Origin: Membranihabitans marinus
GTDB taxonomy: Bacteria > Bacteroidota > Bacteroidia > Chitinophagales > Saprospiraceae
Assembly: GCF_019802045.1 (NCBI RefSeq)
Contig: NZ_JAHVHU010000009.1
Span: 124,001 to 188,000, forward strand
Direction: 5' to 3'
Length of the DNA stretch: 64,000 bases
The position numbers and the translations under genes are program-made. This document shows positions 45,645 to 53,355 of this stretch, piece after piece. The notes beneath the pieces are model-generated. The model was not told the DNA's origin and ran no database searches. It worked only from the letters and a program-made list of their open reading frames with translations. Numbering within the stretch: the stretch's first letter is position 1; each line of letters opens with the position of its first letter.

Positions 45645-46211
45645 ATGACAGTAACCTACGACAAATACTATCAGACAGAAAACATATTCGGTCAACCTTA
45701 TCCCGAGTTGATTGAATTTATGTCCAATTACCCTAAAAAAGGTAGAGTGGTTGACTTAGGTTGTGGACAAGGCAGAGATGCAATTGCTTTGGCTCGACTT
45801 GGATATTCTGTAACAGGTATTGACATCTCAAAAGTTGGTATCGAACAAATGAACGAAATCGGTGAAATTGAAAATTTGAATTTGGACGGACAAGTCGGAG
45901 ACATTTATTCATTCGACCGATTTGACGAATTCGATATTGTTCTCTTAGACAGTATGTTTCATTTCTCTAAGAATCACAAGGAAAATGAAATTGGACTAAT
46001 AAAAAGAATTGTTTCAGATATCAAAAAAGGAAGTCTTGTAGTCGTATGCATACAGGACACAGGCGACAAAGTCCATACTCTTAATAAAGCAGTTGACTTT
46101 GAAAAAGAACTTTTACGAATGACGGAGAAAAAATTTGCATACACGTTTGAAGACAGAGACAGCGGACATCAAACTGAAACAGACTACAGAATGATAGTAT
46201 TTCAAAAATGA
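45645..46211 (+). CDS. Class I SAM methyltransferase (TehB-like)
   Basis: 188 residues. Motif I VVDLGCGQGRDAIALARLGY (35-54), post-I VTGIDISKVGIEQM, and FDIVLLDSMFHFSK in motif II. It resembles tellurite-resistance/thiopurine-like methyltransferases, substrate unknown. Its DNA is noticeably richer in A/T and uses AAA/GAA/ACA-type codons more than neighbours, and it is preceded by an inverted repeat GTATAACA/TGTTATAC at 45592-45614. It may have arrived as a small cassette (inference). Confidence 0.8.
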   Translation: MTVTYDKYYQTENIFGQPYPELIEFMSNYPKKGRVVDLGCGQGRDAIALARLGYSVTGIDISKVGIEQMNEIGEIENLNLDGQVGDIYSFDRFDEFDIVLLDSMFHFSKNHKENEIGLIKRIVSDIKKGSLVVVCIQDTGDKVHTLNKAVDFEKELLRMTEKKFAYTFEDRDSGHQTETDYRMIVFQK

Positions 46212-46320
46212 AAACACTAAGCTTTACAAGGCACATGATAAATCGTTATGCCCAATTAAAAGAAGAATAATTGAAAGTTCAATGTCAGTTCATAGAAGCC
46301 CTGATGGAGTATTTTAAAAA

Positions 46321-48126
46321 ATGAACAACCACGTACACATATCACCATCAGATAAATCCATTGCTGTTCTCCCTTTTGTTAATATGAGTGCCGACCCTGA
46401 GAACGAATACTTCAGTGATGGCATCACGGAAGAAATAATCAACGCCCTAACCACCGTGAAGGGCTTGAAGGTCATTGCCCGGACATCCTCTTTTGCGTTT
46501 AAAAATAAAAATATAGACGTGCGAACCATCGGTGATCAGTTGGGGGTAAGTACGGTCTTGGAAGGGAGCGTCCGGAAAGCCAAAAACAGGGTTCGCATTA
46601 CAGCGCAGTTAGTCAGTACAAATGACGGCAATCACTTCTGGTCAAAGAGTTTCGATCGGGATTTGGAAGACATATTTGCATTACAAGATGAAATAAGTTT
46701 GCGCATTGCTGACCAGATCCGGGAAAATTTTGGCCACCTCGATATTCAGGATCACCTAATTGAAGCACCTACGCAAAACATAGAGGCCTACAAACTTTAT
46801 CTTAAAGGGCGTTACCACCATTTAATGTGGGATGGACCCGGAATCGCAAATGCCATAGAACGCTATGAACAATGTGTAGCAATAGACCCCTCATTTGCTT
46901 TGCCTTACTTTGGTCTGGCGTATTGTTACGCCATGGCCGGATCCTGGGGTAATAATAAAAGCTTATTGCAGTTGTCAGAAGAGAATCTCAGCAAAGGTTT
47001 TAATCTGAACAAACAATCCTATATAGGGTATTTTAGTAAAGCGACATTGTCCTTTTGGGGCCATTGGGATTTCATCAAAGGGCATAAATATTTTCAAAAA
47101 GCAATAGAACTTAATCCAGCCTATACGGAAGCCGAAGAAGGTTTATGCGAATTGTATACAGCAGTAGGTTATTTCGAAAAGGCGCTCTGGCATACGGATA
47201 ATATCTTAAAAATAAACCCTTTATCTCCAAATCATTACTTCACCAAAGCAAATATTCATTATTTAAACGAGGACTACTCGAAAGCTCTGGAATGCATAGA
47301 GGCCTCCCTGAGCATTAATCCAGGTTTTACTCATCCCATCGCCTTAAAACAACTTTGCTTAATCCTTTCGAAAGATTACGAAACACTAAATGACTTCTTG
47401 AATCAAACCCCTTTGGCCGAGAGACCAGAAGAATGCAGAGTATTGTATAAATTGGTCCATCCTGAAGATAAGGTCGACCTGGATATCAGCAGGGTTAGCT
47501 TAATGATAAAAGAAGATTCTGGAGGATCGCTTTTTCCCTGGCAACTTTTTTTGCTGGTCCATTTGGACAAACACGAAATGGCACTGGACTTTTTGGAAGC
47601 AAATATCAAATTACGTACCGGTCAAATCATAAACTTTATGAATATTCCACTGCTTAAACCTTTATACCGGTATCAGAGATTCCAGGATTTACTGCAAGCT
47701 GCTTTCCGAAAAGAGTTGTTACCAACTGATTCCAAACAACAAATACGAGTGGTTCCGCCCAAAACCTTAATGTCAGCGGTTGAAATCGAAATGGCTATAG
47801 AAATTATTGAAAAAGGAATGAAGGAAGAAAAGTGGTTTCAAAACCCCTCTTTATCCTTACGCGAGCTAGCCGAAAAAGTGAATATTAACAGTAACAAGCT
47901 TTCCTGGTTGCTGAATGAACGAATTGGCCAAAACTTCAATGAATACATTAATAGTTTGCGTTTGGAGAACTTCAAAGAGAATGCCCTAAATCCTGCCAAC
48001 AGCCACCTGACCCTTCTAGGGCTAGCCTATGAAAGCGGCTTTAATTCTAAATCGGTATTCAATGCCTTCTTTAAAAAAACTGAAGGGATGACACCGAAAG
48101 CCTGGTTAAGGTCTAATCAAATTTAA
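46321..48126 (+). CDS. TolB-like/TPR/AraC-type transcriptional regulator (2)
   Basis: 601 residues, paralogue of 37840-39633. N-terminal TolB-like domain (SIAVLPFVNMSADPENEYF then SDGITEEIINALTTVKGLKV), TPR section about 155-440 (AYKLYLKGRYHHLMWDGPGI, HKYFQKAIELNPAY), and C-terminal AraC HTH (NPSLSLRELAEKVNINSNKL, LSWLLNERIGQNFNEYINSL, LAYESGFNSKSVFNAFFKKT). The AraC recognition helix differs little between the two regulators (NSK-T/S-VFN), so they may read similar operators. Copy C of the 44-bp motif begins 3 bases after the stop codon, ahead of the outer-membrane gene at 48331. Confidence 0.87.
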   Translation: MNNHVHISPSDKSIAVLPFVNMSADPENEYFSDGITEEIINALTTVKGLKVIARTSSFAFKNKNIDVRTIGDQLGVSTVLEGSVRKAKNRVRITAQLVSTNDGNHFWSKSFDRDLEDIFALQDEISLRIADQIRENFGHLDIQDHLIEAPTQNIEAYKLYLKGRYHHLMWDGPGIANAIERYEQCVAIDPSFALPYFGLAYCYAMAGSWGNNKSLLQLSEENLSKGFNLNKQSYIGYFSKATLSFWGHWDFIKGHKYFQKAIELNPAYTEAEEGLCELYTAVGYFEKALWHTDNILKINPLSPNHYFTKANIHYLNEDYSKALECIEASLSINPGFTHPIALKQLCLILSKDYETLNDFLNQTPLAERPEECRVLYKLVHPEDKVDLDISRVSLMIKEDSGGSLFPWQLFLLVHLDKHEMALDFLEANIKLRTGQIINFMNIPLLKPLYRYQRFQDLLQAAFRKELLPTDSKQQIRVVPPKTLMSAVEIEMAIEIIEKGMKEEKWFQNPSLSLRELAEKVNINSNKLSWLLNERIGQNFNEYINSLRLENFKENALNPANSHLTLLGLAYESGFNSKSVFNAFFKKTEGMTPKAWLRSNQI

Positions 48127-48128
48127 AA

Positions 48129-48200
48129 AGTCCCAGATCTCACGATTAAGTACGAAACTTCATTTCAGGACGATCCACGTTCCTTTCTACTCCATCTTTA
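48129..48200 (+). promoter_or_regulatory. Shared promoter motif copy C (gene 48331)
   Basis: The motif is at 48129-48172 in the reverse sense to A and B, as is the gene, so its orientation relative to the promoter is conserved. TCATTTCAGGACG is followed after 20 bases by CATCTTTA (48193-48200), 6 of 8 matching the CATATTTG boxes of A and B. Copy C matches copy B at 33 of 44 positions. The leader to the start at 48331 is longer, about 125 bases. Confidence 0.65.
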
Positions 48201-48330
48201 CATTGTCAAATCGATAAGGCAGAGCAAATAATCATCAGATGGTGTCTCCTTTTTCGCTTTACTAAATGATCTAACGATAGGGGAAGTGCTTTGTGAAAAT
48301 CGGAATTTTTAAAAATAAAATAGTATTACT

Positions 48331-48981
48331 ATGAAAAGTTTGATTACATTTTTTTTGTTTTTTTGCACACTTAGTGCTTTTGCTCAAATGAACTTACCAG
48401 AGGGTAAGGAAACTGAAGTTGCCCATAAATACAGGGTAAGTTTACCTTATTTTGTTCCTGAAGGACTTATCGTGGATTCCTGGGATGATCGAACAAGTAC
48501 ACAGCATTTAGAGCTTCATATAAAACGCAACCTGGATAATAAGAACATCATAGGACTGAAGTTTGCCTCCTGGCGGTTGTTTCAACCCATGGGTATTACA
48601 TGGTGGGATGGTTTATTGGATAAGTTAGAGTCAGAAAGTGAATTCTATCCAGGATATGTGCGAGAAATAGGAATAGGCGTAACTTACCAACGTATGCTAT
48701 GGAAAGGATTATTTGCAACTGTGGAAGTTCTACCGCAATTTCAAACCTATAAGGATCTGGACGGTAATAAAACTGGAAATGATATTAAACTTTATACTTC
48801 GTATCATCTGGGCTACCATATCGCATTTGGTAAGAAGAGACGATTTTTTATAGAACCACAGATTAATTGTATGTATTGGATGTTTGATAACAATGCGCCC
48901 GATGGCTTTAAGCAGCTGGACGATAAATGGAGAAACTACTTTCTTTTTGAGCCACAGATTTACTTGGGGCTGAATTTTTAA
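48331..48981 (+). CDS. Secreted outer-membrane beta-barrel-like hypothetical
   Basis: 216 residues with signal peptide (MKSLITFFLFFCTLSAFAQ). Strand-like blocks ending in aromatic residues (YVREIGIGVTYQRML, LFATVEVLPQFQTYKDL, YTSYHLGYHIAFGKKRRFF, FEPQIYLGLNF with terminal Phe) fit a small outer-membrane barrel. Not recognisably homologous to the 41179 protein. Regulated by the shared motif and placed directly after regulator 2, so a likely direct target. Confidence 0.6.
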   Translation: MKSLITFFLFFCTLSAFAQMNLPEGKETEVAHKYRVSLPYFVPEGLIVDSWDDRTSTQHLELHIKRNLDNKNIIGLKFASWRLFQPMGITWWDGLLDKLESESEFYPGYVREIGIGVTYQRMLWKGLFATVEVLPQFQTYKDLDGNKTGNDIKLYTSYHLGYHIAFGKKRRFFIEPQINCMYWMFDNNAPDGFKQLDDKWRNYFLFEPQIYLGLNF

Positions 48982-49211
48982 GCGATGTTCTGACCTCTCA
49001 GAAATCTCAATGCCTGGGTTGTCAGACTATAAGCACAAAGCAATTAATGACTTGTCCGCCCATCACCATGTCTTTATAGCATAGGGAGGGAACTGGTCCC
49101 AGGTGAGGAAGCTTGCCGGGTGGTTGGTGAGTGTGGGCAGCTCCTGACCTTTTTTCACCTTCCTTTGATAATTTCCCATTGCATTGTGGTGATGAGTAGT
49201 GTGATATAAAA

Positions 49212-49251
49212 AAATCCTGAATACACGAAATGCAATGTGTATTCAGGATTT
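49212..49251 (-). terminator. Intrinsic terminator of the YceI gene
   Basis: A perfect 15-bp stem (AAATCCTGAATACAC / GTGTATTCAGGATTT) with a 10-base loop; on the minus strand it is followed by seven T's. It lies 44 bases below the YceI stop. The gap 48982-49294 shows nothing else. Confidence 0.75.
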
Positions 49252-49294
49252 CTGATTATGATGAGTTATTTGGTGGTGAGATCACCACGACAAC

Positions 49295-49822
49295 TTACGC
49301 TTGCTTCACAAACTGAACGTTGGCAATAATTTTCACTTTGTCGCTCACTACGATGCTACCTGCTTCGGTGACATCATTCCATCGAAGGTTGAATTCTTTC
49401 CGACTGATGGATGTCTCGGCTTCAAAACCCGCTTTGGTTTGACCATAAGGGTCTTGAACAATTCCGTTAAAATCAACATCCAAAGTAACCTCTTTCGTGA
49501 CATCTCGGATGGTTAAATCGCCGACTAAAGTGCTTCCATCAAATGATTTGGAAACAAAGGTCAGCTGGGGGTGCTTTTCAGCATTGAAAAAATCATCGGA
49601 CTTCAAGTGTGCATCCCGGTCTTTATTTCTTGTGTTGATGGAATCTATTTCTGCACTGAATTTAACCTCAGCTCCTTTAAAGGTATCATCTTCAGATTCG
49701 ATCACACCCTCATACGTTTCGAAGCTGCCCGTTACGGTTGAAATCATCATGTGCTTCACTTTGAAATTGATTTCTGAGTGCGTAGGATCGATTTTCCAGA
49801 TTGTCTTGACTGCTGTTTCCAT
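49295..49822 (-). CDS. YceI family lipid-binding protein
   Basis: 175 residues from the ATG at 49822 (METAVKTIWKIDPTHSEINF). The family's start W-x-I-D-x-x-H-S-x-x-x-F-x-V-K-H-M is exact, then GSFETYEGVIE, DGSTLVGDLTIRDVTKEVTL, and SRKEFNLRW. No signal peptide is seen, so this is a cytoplasmic YceI form. YceI proteins bind isoprenoid/polyprenyl lipids in a lipocalin-like barrel. The 49864 ATG is less likely. Confidence 0.9.
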   Translation of the reverse strand: METAVKTIWKIDPTHSEINFKVKHMMISTVTGSFETYEGVIESEDDTFKGAEVKFSAEIDSINTRNKDRDAHLKSDDFFNAEKHPQLTFVSKSFDGSTLVGDLTIRDVTKEVTLDVDFNGIVQDPYGQTKAGFEAETSISRKEFNLRWNDVTEAGSIVVSDKVKIIANVQFVKQA

Positions 49823-50035
49823 TTTGTCTTTAAATTTTACTTGGTTATTAATTGTTGATAGCAAAGATAAGACCCCAGTTACACCTGTACATTGATCTAT
49901 GTTAAGAAGTGCGGTGATGACCTGGTGAAACCGGGTATAGTCCCCCTAGATATTGATTTTTGATATAAGCCTCTCCAGGTGTGGGGCGGTAGCCTCCCGT
50001 CATGTTCGGCGCTCAAACCGCTACACCCCAGAAAA

Positions 50036-51544
50036 TCACAATGAAGCATCCAGGGGGTCATCCATATCTTCCATTAATTGGTGTAGCTTCCCCTTCATCT
50101 CTTCCACCTTTTTACCGTATTCCGGCAAATCAGCCAGGTTGTGTATTTCCTGCGGGTCCTCTGCGAGGTTGTACAATTTTACCGTATTGATCGTAGGGTA
50201 GACGATTAATTTGTAGTCACCGGACACCACCATGCGGTGGATGTTCATATAAGCACCGTACACCTCAGGATAGGGACTATCGGCTTCCGGTTCCTGAAGT
50301 AATCGGGTAATACTATGAAAATCGACGTAGTCCGGTATTTTCACATCGGCCCATTCCAGGGAGGTGGGCATGACATCCTGAAGATAAATCGCCTGATCAC
50401 GCTGTTCGCCGGGCGGAACACCCGGTCCGGTGACGATAAAAGGAACGCGCATGCTGTGGTCGTACATGCTCTGCTTACCCAGCAGTCCATGGTGGCCGAC
50501 AGACAATCCATGATCCCCCGTGAAAACGATGTAGGTGTTCTCCATTTGACCCGACGATTCCAGGGCATCCAGGATTTGACCGATCTGTTCGTCCATGTGG
50601 GTTATGAGCGCAAAATATTCCTGGCGGTGTTTTTGGACCGCATACTCGGTCCTTGGGAATGGAGCCAGTGCTTCATCTCGTAAACCGGGCCCGAGACCGA
50701 TTTTGTCATAATCGGGATAAACTTCCAAATAATTCTCGGGAACCGGGATATCGTTTACAGGGTATTGATCCAGAAATTCTTGCGGAGCCTGCCGCGGGTC
50801 GTGCGCCGCATTGAATGCCAGATACATAAAAAATGGATTTTCTTTCTCTGCGGCCTGATGAATAAAATTCATGCCATCGTCCCGCACCACCTCGCTCCAG
50901 TGCTGACCCCCGGACCAAAATCCACCAAAGGTAGTATCCGTGGGATCCCAACTTTTATCCTCTCGGGACCTGGGGTAATTGTAGCCCACTGGCATAGCAG
51001 CTGCCACGTCCCCACCATTTTTGATGGCATCCGATACACCTTTGCCTCCTCCGCCTTTGCCCCAGGCATCCGGTGGCATGCCCGGCCGTTCGTGACGCAC
51101 GGTATCAAAAACATGTGAGGAAGGGGCTCTGACATGCCACTTCCCCGACATATACGTGTCGTAGCCTGCCTGTGCCATCAGACGACCCCAGGTTTGTTCA
51201 AGCGCGGTGGAGTCACCCTGTCCCCACCGATTTGCCATTTCCTGAGCCTCCCACAGGTATCTACCGGAGATTAACATGGATCGGGAAGCCACGCAGATCG
51301 CACCATTCCAACCGCCCATATTGTACGTATGTGTAAATGTAGTCCCCATGTTCACCAATCGGTCCAGATGAGGTGTGTGCACCTTCTCATAACCGAGTGC
51401 TCCGATGGTTTCATAACTGAGGTCATCGGCAAACAAAAAGAGAATATTGGGTTTTGTAGGTTCCATGGAATCGTCAGCGGTAGACTGGCATCCAAATGCT
51501 GCCCATAGAAGGACGAACCAAGGCAGGATGAAGGTGGATTTCAT
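50036..51544 (-). CDS. Sulfatase (arylsulfatase/choline-sulfatase type), lipoprotein
   Basis: 502 residues, lipobox FGCQ (Cys19). PNILFLFADDLSYETIGALG gives the metal-binding DD. The formylglycine site is ICVASRSMLISGRY, i.e. C-x-A-x-R, the less frequent variant of C-x-P-x-R; Ala there is tolerated by some maturases. GKWHVRAP and FTGDHGLSVGHHGLLGKQSM complete the active site. It resembles iduronate-2-sulfatase-like enzymes. No maturase gene (anSME or FGE) is in the window. Same strand as the second sulfatase, 197 bases away. Confidence 0.87.
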   Translation of the reverse strand: MKSTFILPWFVLLWAAFGCQSTADDSMEPTKPNILFLFADDLSYETIGALGYEKVHTPHLDRLVNMGTTFTHTYNMGGWNGAICVASRSMLISGRYLWEAQEMANRWGQGDSTALEQTWGRLMAQAGYDTYMSGKWHVRAPSSHVFDTVRHERPGMPPDAWGKGGGGKGVSDAIKNGGDVAAAMPVGYNYPRSREDKSWDPTDTTFGGFWSGGQHWSEVVRDDGMNFIHQAAEKENPFFMYLAFNAAHDPRQAPQEFLDQYPVNDIPVPENYLEVYPDYDKIGLGPGLRDEALAPFPRTEYAVQKHRQEYFALITHMDEQIGQILDALESSGQMENTYIVFTGDHGLSVGHHGLLGKQSMYDHSMRVPFIVTGPGVPPGEQRDQAIYLQDVMPTSLEWADVKIPDYVDFHSITRLLQEPEADSPYPEVYGAYMNIHRMVVSGDYKLIVYPTINTVKLYNLAEDPQEIHNLADLPEYGKKVEEMKGKLHQLMEDMDDPLDASL

Positions 51545-51741
51545 AAGGTTGGTGTTACGGTGAGGTGTAAATTAATAAATTTTTGGATGGAATTTATCCG
51601 AATGTAATCAGTTTGTTCCCTCATACTCGGGCAGGATGTAGTCTCATGGAAATATTATCTGCATAGAAGCTGAACATATACGCTTCGAGCGGCGGTATTG
51701 ATGAATGCTCGACCTATGGAAGGATATTTCAGCGCTCTTTA

Positions 51742-53205
51742 TTACTGATCGCCGATCGTCGGATAATCAAGGCCCTGAGCACTTTTTTCCTGCGAAGTTT
51801 TCCAGGTTTGCCATTGGGCTTTCAAGGCCTGAAACTCTGCCGGGTGTTTACTCGCTACATCCGAGGTTTCGCTGAAATCGTTCACCAAATCATACATTTC
51901 AAATGAATGACCGTCGTCCTTGCTGTATATTTTGTACCTGTTCCCGATCAAAGCGGCTTGATTTTCTATTCGAAAAGGGAGGTGGCGGGTCATTTCCGGG
52001 TTGCTGAGGACTTTCTGCAAGTCAATCCCGTCGTAGGGTCTTTGATATTCTGTAGTATTAATGTCAAGCAGTGCAGCGATGGTGGGGAAGTAATCCGACG
52101 TGTAACACGGCACATCGATGACCTGCCCACCGGCTATGTGCCCGGGCCAGACCATCAAACCAGGAACGCGGATCCCCCCTTCATGCAGGCTTCGTTTTCG
52201 TCCGCGAAGTCCATTCGTGATGCCTTGTTTCCTGCCTTCGACTTTCTGCCCCTCCGGACCATTGTCGCTGGTGAAAAAGAGCAACGTATTATCTGCTATG
52301 CCCAGCTTCTTTAGGTGCATACGCAACCGACCAATCTGTTCGTCCATGGCGGTTATTGTACCATAATAATGCTGCTGGTCGTCTGAGAATTTACTGTACA
52401 TTGCGCGGTACCCTTTACCCGTAAGAACCGGTAAATGGGGGGTGTGAAACCAAACTACACTTAAAAACGGAACATTTTCTTTCACAGATTGGGCAATAAA
52501 TGGCAGCACCCGGTCCATAATCACCCGGCTATCATCTCCCAGGAGATTCACTGTCACTTTTTCGCCCGGGCCATCCGCTCCTTGCCGGGTCCAGTAGGCC
52601 GTGCCAAAGTATGCGCCTTGCTCCAAGCCCGCGCTCACATCCCCTGCCAATCGGTCTGGTGTAATCATGGGATCCCAGGTGGGAACCTTGGACTCCGTAG
52701 AAAAACACACATCAAACCCATGTTCCCAGGGTGGTGCATAATGCTTATAATGCTCGGGGCGTCCGCCGCGGTTGGCGTCGCGAACAGTTCTGGTCAACGT
52801 TCCCAGATGCCATTTTCCGAAGTGTCCGGTTCGGTATCCTATGTCTTGGACCATTTCCGCCAATGTAATTTCTTCGGGTAGAAGGTGGCCGCAATTGGCG
52901 TAGCAAATCCCGTAGCGCAGGGGATGCCGTCCCGTCAGCACGCTGCCTCTGGTGGGAGAACAAACCGCCGAAGCGGCATAAAACCGGTTGAATCGGACCC
53001 CTTCTGCAGCCATTTGATCCAGATGCGGGGTCCTCAGGTGGGGGTGACCGAGATATCCTACATCGCCCCATCCCTGATCGTCTGACATCATCAGTATGAT
53101 ATTGGGACGTTTATTTTGTAAAGAAGGATGGTCCGATGTGGCCGGACAAGACATTACGATGATGCAAAATAAAAGACCAGTTATAAATGGAAGGGTTTTG
53201 ATCAT
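51742..53205 (-). CDS. Sulfatase (arylsulfatase A type), lipoprotein
   Basis: 487 residues, lipobox MSC (Cys20). PNIILMMSDDQGWGDVGYLG metal site, canonical AVCSPTRGSVLTGRHP (C-S-P-T-R) for the formylglycine, GKWHLGTL and FFTSDNGPEG. Likely removes sulfate from polysaccharides or aryl esters in the periplasm. With the previous sulfatase it suggests use of sulfated algal or animal glycans, but no SusC/SusD pair or polysaccharide lyase is near. Confidence 0.9.
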   Translation of the reverse strand: MIKTLPFITGLLFCIIVMSCPATSDHPSLQNKRPNIILMMSDDQGWGDVGYLGHPHLRTPHLDQMAAEGVRFNRFYAASAVCSPTRGSVLTGRHPLRYGICYANCGHLLPEEITLAEMVQDIGYRTGHFGKWHLGTLTRTVRDANRGGRPEHYKHYAPPWEHGFDVCFSTESKVPTWDPMITPDRLAGDVSAGLEQGAYFGTAYWTRQGADGPGEKVTVNLLGDDSRVIMDRVLPFIAQSVKENVPFLSVVWFHTPHLPVLTGKGYRAMYSKFSDDQQHYYGTITAMDEQIGRLRMHLKKLGIADNTLLFFTSDNGPEGQKVEGRKQGITNGLRGRKRSLHEGGIRVPGLMVWPGHIAGGQVIDVPCYTSDYFPTIAALLDINTTEYQRPYDGIDLQKVLSNPEMTRHLPFRIENQAALIGNRYKIYSKDDGHSFEMYDLVNDFSETSDVASKHPAEFQALKAQWQTWKTSQEKSAQGLDYPTIGDQ

Positions 53206-53355
53206 ACCACCTAAGATAGAAAAAAATGAGAATCATACGTTTGCTATCATTGATTTAGCATAGAAGAGAAAGCAGGCAAAACTAAGTTCTTAAACAAACC
53301 GGGTTAATGACCGGAAGAATAAACGCGCTGTAGATCAGTATTATCCTGTTCATGT

